The notes under the pieces were generated by a model. The model searched no databases. It worked only from the letters and a program-made list of their open reading frames with translations, and was not told where the DNA came from. Positions 36,001-44,485 of a stretch of 59,065 nucleotides of DNA are shown one piece after another. The stretch spans positions 1 through 59,065 of the forward strand of contig JAMOTN010000003.1 in NCBI GenBank assembly GCA_027062325.1, read 5' to 3'. Position 1 is the first letter of the stretch; each line of letters opens with the position of its first letter. The position numbers and the translations under genes were made by a program. Source of the stretch: a bacterium. GTDB lineage: Bacteria > JAMOTN01.

Positions 36001-37513
36001 CTTTAAACTTACTTCGCGTTCTCTCAATAAGCGGTATAACTTCTCCACCCTTCTCTTTAGAACTTTCAGGATCCTCGCTTACAAGCTCTGCCTCAACCTC
36101 TTCAACAATTTCTTCACCCAATTCCTCCTTAGATTCATCTGCTTCCTTTACAACCTCACCTGCGTTTTCTTCTACTAAAATAGCCTCGCTGCTACTTTCA
36201 CCTTCTACTTGTCCTGGCTCCTTACCTGTGTGAGCCTCCGTTTCTTCAACACTTACTCCTTCCTTTTGCTGTATAAACTCAAGCAAATCCTCCCCTGCCT
36301 CTTCGGTAAACTCTAACTCCTCAAAACCAGAATCAGGTTCATTGGGAAGCTCAACAGATTCTTCACCACTCATCTCAGAGCTATCATCAACAAGCAGTTC
36401 CAGTTCCTCTCCTGATGAATCCCCAGAAGCACTTGTCTCTTCTAAGGATAAAACTTCAGCATCTGAACTCTCCTCTAACATCAACTCTTCTCCAGCATCC
36501 AGTGACAACTCAAGTTCTGCTCCCTCATCTGCCTTTTCATCACTTAAAGTTTCCCCACTTAGCAACTCTAAATCTTCTCCTAAATCTCCCACGCCAGCAT
36601 CCGAGACCGTTTGCTTAGTCTCCTCTTCTCCAAGTTTTTCTAAATCAAGCTCCTCTGCACCATCTAAAGACAATTCAAGTTCACTAGAATCCAATTCCAA
36701 ACTTAAATCTTCACCACTTGGGGAGTCGGAAGCATTCTCTTCTCCATCAACAGTTAACTTAACTTCATCTCCACCAAGATCCCCAAGATCCAACTCACCA
36801 TCTAAAGATATCTCTTCTATTCCATGACCTTCACCTGTTTGGCTATCACTTCCTTCCAACTCAAGCCCTAAGTCCCCACCTTCAACATCCAAATCAAGGC
36901 TTATATCTCCTTCACTCAATCCATCATCCGTCAGTTCAAGCTCTATCACTTCTTCAGATGAACTTGAAGCTCCCTCCTGCTCAGTCGCCTCATTTTCCCC
37001 CGATAAATCAAGCTCAACCTCTTCCATTCCCAAATCTGAAATATCCATATCACCAACATCCAAATCCAACTCTATTACATCTTCACCTAAACTTTCAGAA
37101 GCTTGAGCTGTCGACTTTGCCGACTGATCATCTGAGCCTTCACCAGCCTCAACCTTAGTATCTTCTGCGCCAACATCCACATCTAAACCATCAAGTTCAA
37201 GATCACCTAAATCCAAATCAGCATCCAAATCTATTTCTATCTCATCAGTTCCTTCAGAGGCTGCTTCTCCACTCGCCTGTTTTGCGGAAAGCTGATCAGT
37301 AGAACTCTCTGTTCCCACTCCTGCTGAAGTAGCAGAGTCCGCAGCTGTGCCGTCATCTAATCCATCCATTCCTAAATCCAATTCCAAATCTAGATCATCA
37401 ACATCAAGATCCAAATCCAACTCAAGATCTAAATCTCCTCCCAAATCAGCCCCGCATTTTTCACACTTTTTAGCACCTTCCGGATTCTCAGCTCCACACT
37501 TAGGACACTTCAT
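33047..37513 (-). CDS. Zinc-ribbon, acidic and HEAT-repeat protein of 1488 residues
   Basis: Three regions are seen. Residues 1-25 are a double-zinc-knuckle ribbon (CPKCG and CEKCG). Residues about 26-520 are a very acidic low-complexity region of LD/DL/EL/SE repeats, which probably stays disordered. Residues about 520-1480 are tandem HEAT/PBS-lyase-type repeats (AVEALGKIGD-like units of about 31 residues). The HEAT part would form a long superhelix for protein binding. The ATG has GGAGGG upstream and overlaps the PtsI-like gene by 14 bases. No enzyme domain is visible; a scaffold role is likely. The function is unknown. Confidence 0.85.
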   Translation of the reverse strand: MKCPKCGAENPEGAKKCEKCGADLGGDLDLELDLDLDVDDLDLELDLGMDGLDDGTAADSATSAGVGTESSTDQLSAKQASGEAASEGTDEIEIDLDADLDLGDLELDGLDVDVGAEDTKVEAGEGSDDQSAKSTAQASESLGEDVIELDLDVGDMDISDLGMEEVELDLSGENEATEQEGASSSSEEVIELELTDDGLSEGDISLDLDVEGGDLGLELEGSDSQTGEGHGIEEISLDGELDLGDLGGDEVKLTVDGEENASDSPSGEDLSLELDSSELELSLDGAEELDLEKLGEEETKQTVSDAGVGDLGEDLELLSGETLSDEKADEGAELELSLDAGEELMLEESSDAEVLSLEETSASGDSSGEELELLVDDSSEMSGEESVELPNEPDSGFEELEFTEEAGEDLLEFIQQKEGVSVEETEAHTGKEPGQVEGESSSEAILVEENAGEVVKEADESKEELGEEIVEEVEAELVSEDPESSKEKGGEVIPLIERTRSKFKEEVEESGEAASEDVLDNVVVYVPQEKEENIAARIIEAINSENEDEAYEAILKAGELRLTEAVEALIEKLSVPQKDIKDAVVEALGKIKDDRAVQPLMELLKRETDEDTCYLIIQALGEIGSPASSELLMKFLDNENDDLVYVAAEALGKIGETKAVEKLVLMLEEASEDLRYIAAKSLGLLRATEAVPHLCRLASDMSPMVRAAVAESLGLIKDTEALQTLIELLEDEDQEVVEAAAAALGELGLEEAVTPLLRVLPTAGLYLRRTIAEALGKIASPLATEGLISLLDDEDEEVVLRAIDALGRIADPKAVEFLVRKLEEVEGEIKIRLVRALGMIKDEEAFDALAKTAFDPDPEVREAASWSLGELGLKKASEILIELLEDPSVDVRIAAVNALGKIKVAEAIEPLLALIEREKKGVLVEKILWSLVEIGEPAVIPIISRLDVVDDEVRTELIKTLGRIRDVRAAEALMELAERRGVTQELLDALWDIDEHFLRTESLKPSYSLDWAWVRKDVMELMGDNGDIRSVEIFLSLIRDTVNVEEAAQEYDYTLQKVLRESLEAMRRQVANVAGGFNLSELVKRIDEEIDYSDEGTIKWFIYTLGKSRLKDAEDKLLSYLIEGREKVSEEWVEKALLARKNPELVGKLVVALGAAENRISIIRLLGKMKNPEAIGALANLLGDPDDAVRFEVVKALGEMATGEAASDVAKRLLLALKDSDASVRREAIKVLGKVGEVSHVEQLALMLKDENEEVRMEAVRAIAQIEDSRAVVILLSALEDTSAKVRALACEKLGELNSEEVVDKLIGMLKDEDVEVRVAAVEALGKIGDIRAVVPLTVMLDDPDPKLKGKVVEVLRRMGKSIVKPLVAALRDEREVIRQKAVEVLAKFKYPEAVPLLIDMLSEPSRYAREAASKALGLMRAREAVDGLAMLLNDRSKQVRATAAWSLGEIGDVAAIVPLRAALKDKSRLVRQKASEALKKIYQKNKL

Positions 37514-39035
37514 ACTCTTCCCTCCAACGTTTTATTTCACTTTTTATCCTTTCAATAATTCTATACGAAAGCGGCTTCGAAGCCCATCCTTCTATAATTC
37601 TCTTCGGCACTTTTGATAAAAATGAACAAACTCTTTCAGCAGCAGACAGCTCCACACTTATGTAATCAACCCCTGTAACAAGACACAGGACTGCCCCTTC
37701 AGGATCAGAAGCCAACTGTCCACAAACTCCAACCTCTTTTCCCGATCGTTTAGCAGCATTTACAATTCTCTTGATAGCCATAACAACTGCAGGATTCTTA
37801 TCATTAAAGTAAAGCTCTCCTTCTGGATCTCTCCTATCAGCCGCAAATAAAAGAGTCGTTAAATCATTTGTTCCAACACTGACAAAATCAGCAAACTCCA
37901 GCCATGATAAATCCACCACCAAAGCAGGCACTTCGACCAAAACTCCTACCTCACAACTCACATTGTATCTTCTAATGACACTCCTTACCTCGGCAACTTC
38001 CCACGCCTCAGACACGAATGGCACCAAAATTTTAAAATTATCGTATCCTCTCCTTTGAAGTTCACGAAAAGCTAAAAGTTGATTCACTCTCAACCTTTCA
38101 TCCTTTAACCATCTTCTAACTCCTCTAAAGTAAGGGGAACTTCCATCTCCTGCTAAAACTTTATCACCACCTACATCAGCTAATCTAAGTATCACATCAT
38201 CAAACTCTACAAGCAAACTCTCATAAAATTCTAACTGTTCCTCCACACTCCACTTTCCTTTAAGATAAAGAAATTCAGTCCTAACCAAACCAATTTTTTT
38301 AAACCCAACTTTTTGGGCTTTATCAACGTCAACCTGTGAATTAATATTAACCCTCATAATACAATTCTCACTTAACCGTCCCGAACACATTTCTTTAAAA
38401 TCTCTGGTATAGCGCCGCTTACCAATCTCGACTACCATCTTCTCAGTATCAAATCCTAAATATTCTTTTCCTTCCAACTCAGATACATCCGATACCACAA
38501 AGTAAGGTATGCCGTAAGAGCGCAAAATCAGGGCTAGATGAGAATGCTCATTCGCCCTCTCAACACAAACCCCCTTCACCTTACTTAAATCAAATCTGGC
38601 AATCAAATCTATACCAACTTCAGGAGCTATTACTACAACTTCCTCATCAACCTTTTGCCAACCACTCAACCAATCAATTAAAAACTTAGTAGCAAAGGCT
38701 AGATCGTTTATCCGAACTTTTATAAAAGGATCTGTAAACTCAGAAAGTTTTTTCACAGTATTATAAGTTGCCCTTTTCAGAGCTTCTATCACATCACCTG
38801 TTGATAAGTACTCTTTATAGAGAAGCTCATTGAACTCTTCATCTCCCTCTATAAGAGAAGCTAGGTATTCATAAGCCTCTCCACCTTGCTTTAAACATTC
38901 ACTTATAAGCTGACTACGCCTTCTTTGAAACTCCTCCCAGCTAATTTTTTTACGAACAGGTTCTTTGAAAAAAAATGCCCTTCCACTCCCACGCCCCGGC
39001 ACTATTACTCTTTCTATTTTCAGAATTGTAGCCAC
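37500..39035 (-). CDS. PtsI-like PEP-utilising protein (enzyme I homologue)
   Basis: A 511-residue homologue of PTS enzyme I/PEP-utilising enzymes. A phosphohistidine site is in EHSHLALILRSYGIP (near 183-197). PEP-barrel blocks include GLVRTEFLYL, LRLADVGGDK, YFRGVR and SVGTNDLTTLLFAADR. The C-terminal GVCGQLASD retains the catalytic Cys but has Gln where enzyme I has Glu. No HPr, EII or IIA gene is nearby. It may have a non-sugar role, as with PtsP-type homologues. Start GTG 39035, with GGGGGAG upstream. Length is shorter than E. coli PtsI (575). Confidence 0.78.
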   Translation of the reverse strand: MATILKIERVIVPGRGSGRAFFFKEPVRKKISWEEFQRRRSQLISECLKQGGEAYEYLASLIEGDEEFNELLYKEYLSTGDVIEALKRATYNTVKKLSEFTDPFIKVRINDLAFATKFLIDWLSGWQKVDEEVVVIAPEVGIDLIARFDLSKVKGVCVERANEHSHLALILRSYGIPYFVVSDVSELEGKEYLGFDTEKMVVEIGKRRYTRDFKEMCSGRLSENCIMRVNINSQVDVDKAQKVGFKKIGLVRTEFLYLKGKWSVEEQLEFYESLLVEFDDVILRLADVGGDKVLAGDGSSPYFRGVRRWLKDERLRVNQLLAFRELQRRGYDNFKILVPFVSEAWEVAEVRSVIRRYNVSCEVGVLVEVPALVVDLSWLEFADFVSVGTNDLTTLLFAADRRDPEGELYFNDKNPAVVMAIKRIVNAAKRSGKEVGVCGQLASDPEGAVLCLVTGVDYISVELSAAERVCSFLSKVPKRIIEGWASKPLSYRIIERIKSEIKRWREEYEVS

Positions 39036-39056
39036 CTGTCTCCCCCTTGTGCTGTA

Positions 39057-39536
39057 TTACTCTTCTTCATCATTTCCTGAAAACTCAGGAGTAACCCACT
39101 TCTCTATGTCTCGTTTTACAGAATATATCTCCTCATCTGTAAAGAAAATACTCATCTCACGCCTTGCACTCTCTTGAGAATCAGAAGCATGAACAACATT
39201 ATAAGTTACGAAAACCGAAAAATCTCCCCTTATACTACCCGGAGTACTACCATCTGGAGATGTTGCTCCTATTAACTTTCTTACAATTTTTACAACTTCA
39301 GGTCCTTCCCAGACCATCAACATAACGGGGGAGGAAGTAACAAAATTTACTAGCTTTTCATAGAAAGTTTTCCCCTTGTGTACTTTGTAAAGCTCTTGAG
39401 CCTCTTCCCTGGTCAACCGCTTGAACTTGGCAGCTATAAGACGCAATCCTGCCTTCTCAAGACGGGATATAACCTCCCCTATAAGCCCCCTCTGATATGC
39501 ATCAGGTTTTGTCATAACAAAGGTTCTCTCTATCAT
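39057..39536 (-). CDS. ndk: Nucleoside-diphosphate kinase
   Basis: A 159-residue enzyme that transfers the gamma-phosphate from ATP to NDPs. The active-site histidine is in NVVHASDSQESA (His near 117). TKPDAYQRGLIGEVI near 9-23 is typical. ATG 39536 has GGGGGTGG upstream; an earlier GTG is possible. The C-terminus has an acidic tail not seen in most Ndk. It follows the acetyltransferase gene closely (13 bases). Confidence 0.95.
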   Translation of the reverse strand: MIERTFVMTKPDAYQRGLIGEVISRLEKAGLRLIAAKFKRLTREEAQELYKVHKGKTFYEKLVNFVTSSPVMLMVWEGPEVVKIVRKLIGATSPDGSTPGSIRGDFSVFVTYNVVHASDSQESARREMSIFFTDEEIYSVKRDIEKWVTPEFSGNDEEE

Positions 39537-39549
39537 AAAAGCCACCCCC

Positions 39550-40029
39550 TTAATCCTTCATTTCAAGGCGCATTATCCATCGATCTTCTCCTTCACCGTA
39601 CAAATTCTCAACAAACTTCTCTTTTTCAAATCCAAAACTCTCATACAGTTTTATTGCAATATCATTCTTAGGAGAAACTGTCAGTTTTACCCTCTTTACT
39701 CCCCACTTTTTCAAATCCTTCAACACCACATCCAATAAAAATTTTCCTAAACCCTTCGATTGATAATCTGGGTGTATGGATATTGCAAATAGATGCGCTT
39801 CCTCTGCTTGCCACGCTCTGAATATCTCACAGCTTCCGATAACAAACCCAAACTCATCAACTAATGCATAAACTCTTCCAAACTCTATAAATGGGGCAAG
39901 GATCCACCTGTTAACAGCAGCATCTTTGAAGGTAATTTTTTCAAGTTCCTCTATCCCTCTTATTATCTCCTCATCTTCTAAGCCAACTATAACTACACTT
40001 TTTCCGCTATGAGTATCGAGTACGTCCAA
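39550..40029 (-). CDS. RimI-like GNAT N-acetyltransferase
   Basis: A 159-residue GNAT protein. The acetyl-CoA-binding motif A is HPDYQSKGLGKFLLDVVL (about residues 86-103), preceded by LFAISI, and motif B is NDIAIKLYESFGFEKEK. This layout resembles RimI, which acetylates ribosomal protein S18 or other N-terminal Ala/Ser, but the substrate is not sure. The start is TTG 40029 with AGGAGGTG upstream, overlapping the methyltransferase gene by 37 bases. Confidence 0.82.
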   Translation of the reverse strand: MDVLDTHSGKSVVIVGLEDEEIIRGIEELEKITFKDAAVNRWILAPFIEFGRVYALVDEFGFVIGSCEIFRAWQAEEAHLFAISIHPDYQSKGLGKFLLDVVLKDLKKWGVKRVKLTVSPKNDIAIKLYESFGFEKEKFVENLYGEGEDRWIMRLEMKD

Positions 40030-40703
40030 AGATAAAACACCTCCTCAGGAAAATCACGCTTGATACCACTTTTTATCTTCTCAATCTCTTTATCACTCAG
40101 CAATTCAAATGTAGTGAAAATTCTCTTATCTATGCGCTCTATTATTCTACTTGTCTTCTCTCTCAAGTGCTTACACTTTCCAATGTATGAGAAGTTGTCA
40201 AACCCCACTTCCTCCAGAAGAGCATGTATATCTGGTAAATCAGGAATCCTCTCTTCATCCTTCTTTCTGTACTCATCGCTGTAAGCGGAAAACAAACTAT
40301 TCGCTATATCCTCATGTGACAACGTAACAATGAGAATTATTCCACCTTTTTTCAAAACGCGCCAAAACTCTTTTGCTGCTTTAAAAGGATGCTGAAGGTG
40401 ATGCCACACAAACGAAACCAACACAACATTAAAGCTTCCTTCAGCAAATGGAATATTATGAGCATCTGCGCATACCAAATTTCTCGTGTATTTTTTGCTT
40501 TTCTCCAACATTGAAAAACTTAGATCCATTCCAACAGTCCAATTTCTCTTCACCAGTTCCTGAAGGGCTCTTCCGCTCCCGCATCCAACATCCAAAACCC
40601 TGGCTCCCATTGGGATAAATCCAAACACATCAGGGGGATAGTCATTCAAAATATTGTAGTAATCAGCTTTTTTCTCAAAGAACTCCTTTGTATCAAGCGA
40701 CAC
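39993..40703 (-). CDS. SAM-dependent methyltransferase (class I)
   Basis: About 236 residues. The SAM-binding motif is VLDVGCGSGRALQELVKR (motif I, about 36-53), VGMDLSFSMLEKSK is the acidic loop, and VLVSFVWHHLQHP the post-motif region, as in UbiE/Methyltransf_11 proteins. The substrate is unknown. GTG 40703 is chosen because AGGAGG lies nine bases upstream; a TTG at 40730 would overlap nadB. It overlaps the acetyltransferase gene. Confidence 0.8.
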   Translation of the reverse strand: MSLDTKEFFEKKADYYNILNDYPPDVFGFIPMGARVLDVGCGSGRALQELVKRNWTVGMDLSFSMLEKSKKYTRNLVCADAHNIPFAEGSFNVVLVSFVWHHLQHPFKAAKEFWRVLKKGGIILIVTLSHEDIANSLFSAYSDEYRKKDEERIPDLPDIHALLEEVGFDNFSYIGKCKHLREKTSRIIERIDKRIFTTFELLSDKEIEKIKSGIKRDFPEEVFYLWTYSILIAEKV

Positions 40704-40716
40704 AGAAAATCTCCTC

Positions 40717-42072
40717 CTAGGCACATCCAATCCTTTTCAAATGACTGGCTACTATTAAATTTTGCCAAAAATCAGCTCTCTTTTCCAAAAAGTCTCGAGC
40801 CCATCTCAATACTTTTTCCGTATGCATTTCTAACAAGAGCATCTGCATCATTTTCAAATCGTAAAAGTCATAGAGCAAACTTTTAATAGGAGCAGTAAAC
40901 TTGTAATCTTCTACCTCTACGTCAACTCTACTTTTATTCGCCACCACAACATCCCCTACACCAACCTCAACCCCCATCTTAGCACTTCCACCGTTAACCA
41001 ACGAATTTGCTACCACCCACGCGGAGTAAAAACATTCAAGTAACGAATTGGAAGCAAGCCTGTTTTTCCCATGAAAACCTGAGTACACAAGCTCCCCTGC
41101 AGCATAGACATCAGCTAAAATTCCACCCACTGAAACAACTCTAAAATCACTATCAACTTTTACTCCACCCATAGTGTAGTGAGCAACCGGAGTAATTGGA
41201 ACTTTCTCTTTAGGAATAGAAAATTTTTCTAAAAAAGACAAAACTTGTGGAAAATTATCTAAATCAACTCTACTCAAATCAAGATACGCTTTTTTACCAG
41301 AAATTTCAATTTCTAATATCGCTCGCGACACGTTAAAACGATTATCCAATGGATCCACAAACTCCACTCCATCATCATCAACAAGGCGCGCCCCCTCTCC
41401 TCTCAATGCCTCAGTCAAAAGCGGCAATGGAGTAACACCAACGCTCAAAGCAGTAGGATGAAATTGTATCCAATCTAAATTTGAGAAAACCACTCCTTTT
41501 AAGGCTGTATGCAATAAAGCAGGATAAAAATCATTAGTGGTTGAAGCAAATGAACTTGCATAACCTCCAAAAGCCAGCACTAACTTATCAGCCACTAACA
41601 CAAAAGATGGAGTTAGAACCGCTCGATTTTCTAAATCAACTCCTTCCACTCTCGAAACAAAAAATCTGACATTCTCAAAGCGCCTCACATAGTTAAAAAG
41701 CAGTGAAGTAATCTTTAACCCCGTATAATCTTTATATGCCCAAATTCTACGCCTGCGGTGTCCACCTTCTCTCCTTTTTTCAGTAGCAGTAAACCCTATC
41801 TCTTCAAATGTTTCCTTTAAAACAGGTGTAAAGCCAATAACCTCTTTAAGTAAATCTATGTCAGCTGTAAAAAAAGAGGCCTTTAGTGTATCCGACACCC
41901 ACTCCTGATCTTCAGGTACAACTATCCCTCCTTGCGCTTTCTTGCTCTGCGAATCTGGAAGTCCAACAAGGCATATTCTCAAAGAGCAATCATTTTTTAA
42001 GAGAAAATAGGCAGTTGCCAACGCTGAAACACCCATTCCAACAACAATCACATCAAAGGTTAATTTTTCCAT
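40717..42072 (-). CDS. nadB: L-aspartate oxidase NadB
   Basis: A 451-residue FAD enzyme that oxidises aspartate to iminoaspartate, the substrate of NadA. FAD-binding VVGMGVSALATAYFLL (about 10-25), QFHPTALS near 206, LLTEALRGEGARLVD near 220, PVAHYTMGGV near 300 and GFHGKNRLASNSLLE near 338 are family blocks. The length is a little short of E. coli NadB (540) and the C-terminal capping region is reduced. GGAGG precedes the ATG. Fumarate can be the electron acceptor in anaerobes. The neighbours are unrelated genes. Confidence 0.88.
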   Translation of the reverse strand: MEKLTFDVIVVGMGVSALATAYFLLKNDCSLRICLVGLPDSQSKKAQGGIVVPEDQEWVSDTLKASFFTADIDLLKEVIGFTPVLKETFEEIGFTATEKRREGGHRRRRIWAYKDYTGLKITSLLFNYVRRFENVRFFVSRVEGVDLENRAVLTPSFVLVADKLVLAFGGYASSFASTTNDFYPALLHTALKGVVFSNLDWIQFHPTALSVGVTPLPLLTEALRGEGARLVDDDGVEFVDPLDNRFNVSRAILEIEISGKKAYLDLSRVDLDNFPQVLSFLEKFSIPKEKVPITPVAHYTMGGVKVDSDFRVVSVGGILADVYAAGELVYSGFHGKNRLASNSLLECFYSAWVVANSLVNGGSAKMGVEVGVGDVVVANKSRVDVEVEDYKFTAPIKSLLYDFYDLKMMQMLLLEMHTEKVLRWARDFLEKRADFWQNLIVASHLKRIGCA

Positions 42073-42086
42073 TTAAACCTCCAAAA

Positions 42087-42680
42087 TCATTCGAACTTGA
42101 AAGTTTCGGCTACCTGTTCGGAATTTATTGCTCCCTCTCTTAACACTTCAAAACTAACACTTTCTCCTTCAACAATCAACTTCACCACAGTTGAAGCCTC
42201 TTTTAAAAGACAGCGCCCCATCAAAACGACATCAGCCGCTTCCAAAAATGGTCTCGGTATCTCATCCCACCTGATCACTTCCGGTTCTCCAGAAACATTT
42301 AAACTCGTTCCCCAAACAGGCCCCGCCCAATCAACAAATTCCCAAAATACAGGCATATCAGGACACCTTAGTCCCAGAAAACCGGTAGAAGTCATCTTAG
42401 GATACTCTCTGCAAAACTTCTCACTAGGCTTAACTAAAATTGTGAGAGGCCCCGGCCAAAAATTCTTAGCAAAGCTAACTAAATATGGTCTTGCAATCTC
42501 TAAGTAATCCTCATCTATCAACTCCATGTAATCAACTGATGGGGAAATATGGAGTGAAAATGGTTTGTTATAATCTCTTCCCTTTAGTTCATAAATTTTA
42601 TCTACTCCTACCATATCATCAAAAGTTGCTCCAACGCCATAAACTGTCTCTGTTGGAAATATTACTATCACTTTAATCAA
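42087..42680 (-). CDS. Threonylcarbamoyl-AMP synthase (TsaC/Sua5 family)
   Basis: A 197-residue YrdC-domain protein that makes threonylcarbamoyl-adenylate for the t6A37 modification of ANN-reading tRNAs. FPTETVYGVGA (residues 8-18), KGRDYNKP, WPGPLTILVKP and TSLNVSGEP are the family motifs. The lack of the extra Sua5 domain suggests TsaC type. Start is TTG 42680 or GTG 42671 (GGGGGTTGAT upstream); the N-terminus is short for the family in either case. TsaB, TsaD and TsaE are not in the window. Confidence 0.9.
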   Translation of the reverse strand: MIKVIVIFPTETVYGVGATFDDMVGVDKIYELKGRDYNKPFSLHISPSVDYMELIDEDYLEIARPYLVSFAKNFWPGPLTILVKPSEKFCREYPKMTSTGFLGLRCPDMPVFWEFVDWAGPVWGTSLNVSGEPEVIRWDEIPRPFLEAADVVLMGRCLLKEASTVVKLIVEGESVSFEVLREGAINSEQVAETFKFE

Positions 42681-42709
42681 CCCCCAAGGAGTTGCACTTA
42701 TTCAGAGCA

Positions 42710-44260
42710 TTATTTTTTACCCTCAAAATTGCTTTCAGAAAAGACAAGAGCTTCAAATGCATAAAGTTGGGTATCCTTATCCTGCCATGCATCCGGAGGA
42801 AGCCCTGCTTTGAAACACACGTGTTGCAAAAACTCCTCTCTATCCCACCCCCACTCAACCGGCACTTGCGGCAATAACAATCCAGACTTCCAACCCTTCT
42901 TTATATACAACCCATGCTTTCCCACAATAACCTCTTCAGGACTTATAGGATAAAGAGGAGTAAGAACGGATATTTCTACTTCCAAAGAGGGAAGCTCATC
43001 CAAGGTCACAGGCGGAAAGCGTGGATCGTGAACAGCCGCTGCAATTGCTGCCTCCTGAACTGTTTTCCAAAGAGGTTGGGTTCCTATTATATAGCCTATA
43101 CATCCACGCAGTGCTTTTTCTTTAGGAACTGATCGCCTATTTAAAGTCACAAAAGCACCCGCCTTTTCAAGCACATTTGAACTGAGTTTACCTGCACGTA
43201 CAAGTTCTTCAACCTCTTCAGCAGCGTTGTAAACTTCTCGTGACGACAAATAAGCTTCTATCGTTTTTCTAGCAAGCTCTAAAAGATACCGCTTATCTTC
43301 ATCCGTTAAACTAAACATGGGCACCCTCCTTCCTTTAGCAGTGAATACCAATCCCGCATATCCTACAACACTTGTAGTATCACCAGTAGTATCAGCACTA
43401 GTAGCCGTTGCTACAACCTTTCCTTTACATCCATTGTACAACAATTTGAGTAACTTCAAAGCAACCAAAGTAGCATTTAAACCGCACATTTCAATCTCTC
43501 CAGAACGCGCCAACTTATATAATCCAACTTCATCTAGCTTAACTAGCTTTTCAAGTGCTCTATCATCCATTCTTCTTACAACAGAAAGGGGTTTATAATG
43601 AGCAAAATCACTGCTTATAACTATAAGAGCTCTTTCCTTCTCAAGTGCCTTATAAAGAGCACTTGCAACAACATAAGCCATTTCCAAATCCAACCAGCCT
43701 ACCAACAAAGGCAAAACCTCTATCTCACGCTTAGCCAAATACTGGATAAACGGCAACTCAACTTCAATCGCATGTTCCCTTTCTTCTGCAGGTCTTGCAG
43801 TGGTGAAGTAGCGTTTTCCATACAACCTAGAAGCCAGCCATCCTGCTACCTTAACTTTCCCAAGAGGAGTTGAGTAGTACTCAAATGTTGGCAAAGCCAC
43901 CCCTGTAAAATTTCCATAGTGAGATGGAGCAAGCAACACTACCACATTATACCTTTTCCAATTCACCTGTTTAAAGACTGCAGCAGCCACTTTGCCAGAA
44001 TACACCCAACCAGCATGCGGCACTAAAGCACCTACTATCTTGTCCTTGAAGGTTAGAATTTTAGCACGTGAGGCAAAATCTTCAAGTGCCTTTTCTAGAA
44101 CATCTTTGTCTTTGGGATAAAACATGCCAGCAACAGCAGAGGATCGAGTATTAGATTGGAATACATTACAAGCTGCAAACACTTGAGCAGAGATCACAAA
44201 CTGCAAAACTGCAAAAACTAAAAATATTTTAACTATAAATTTACCTTTATCAACATTCAA
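42710..44260 (-). CDS. Exported Memo-AMMECR1 fusion protein
   Basis: A 516-residue fusion. A signal peptide (about 8-30) precedes a Memo-family domain (about 35-305, with VGALVPHAGWVYSGK, LLAPSHYGN and ISSDFAHY) and an AMMECR1 domain (about 315-510, with CIGYIIGTQPLWKTVQEAA and FPPVTLDELPSLEVEISVL). Memo and AMMECR1 genes are frequently found with a radical-SAM gene (AmmeMemoRadiSam), whose function is not settled. Here both are in one exported polypeptide, and the radical-SAM partner is not in the window. TTG 44260 is the start, with GGTGATGAGAG upstream. Confidence 0.85.
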   Translation of the reverse strand: MNVDKGKFIVKIFLVFAVLQFVISAQVFAACNVFQSNTRSSAVAGMFYPKDKDVLEKALEDFASRAKILTFKDKIVGALVPHAGWVYSGKVAAAVFKQVNWKRYNVVVLLAPSHYGNFTGVALPTFEYYSTPLGKVKVAGWLASRLYGKRYFTTARPAEEREHAIEVELPFIQYLAKREIEVLPLLVGWLDLEMAYVVASALYKALEKERALIVISSDFAHYKPLSVVRRMDDRALEKLVKLDEVGLYKLARSGEIEMCGLNATLVALKLLKLLYNGCKGKVVATATSADTTGDTTSVVGYAGLVFTAKGRRVPMFSLTDEDKRYLLELARKTIEAYLSSREVYNAAEEVEELVRAGKLSSNVLEKAGAFVTLNRRSVPKEKALRGCIGYIIGTQPLWKTVQEAAIAAAVHDPRFPPVTLDELPSLEVEISVLTPLYPISPEEVIVGKHGLYIKKGWKSGLLLPQVPVEWGWDREEFLQHVCFKAGLPPDAWQDKDTQLYAFEALVFSESNFEGKK

Positions 44261-44342
44261 CTCTCATCACCCTCAAAAATTTTATCAAATTAGCGATATT
44301 ATGTGAGAGAAGTGCAAGTAAACTTGAAAAGGAGGAATAAAC

Positions 44343-44480
44343 ATGGCAAAAGTTTTGATCCCCACAGTAATATTCCTAATTCAGCTTACTCTAAGTTTCC
44401 TCTCAATAAAGCTTGCAATCAAAATCATATCGCACTACAGCAATTCCAAAAAATCAGCAGAACTTCACAGCAAAAATTAA
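44343..44480 (+). CDS. 45-residue single-pass membrane peptide
   Basis: A short open reading frame (MAKVLIPTVIFLIQLTLSFL and a further hydrophobic stretch, then a basic/polar tail ending HSKN). One transmembrane helix is predicted (about residues 4-29). An excellent AAGGAGG site sits seven bases upstream of the ATG, which is the strongest evidence that it is translated. It lies alone on the plus strand between minus-strand genes, and its stop is six bases from the stop of radA. No known family was recognised. It could be a small membrane regulator. Confidence 0.6.
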   Translation: MAKVLIPTVIFLIQLTLSFLSIKLAIKIISHYSNSKKSAELHSKN

Positions 44481-44485
44481 TCAAA

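Noticed and set aside
33144-37616. Many Ser/Pro/Leu-rich plus-strand frames in the HEAT-repeat gene
   Set aside because: They are antisense to the repetitive acidic and HEAT coding sequence; their odd composition comes from the repeats.
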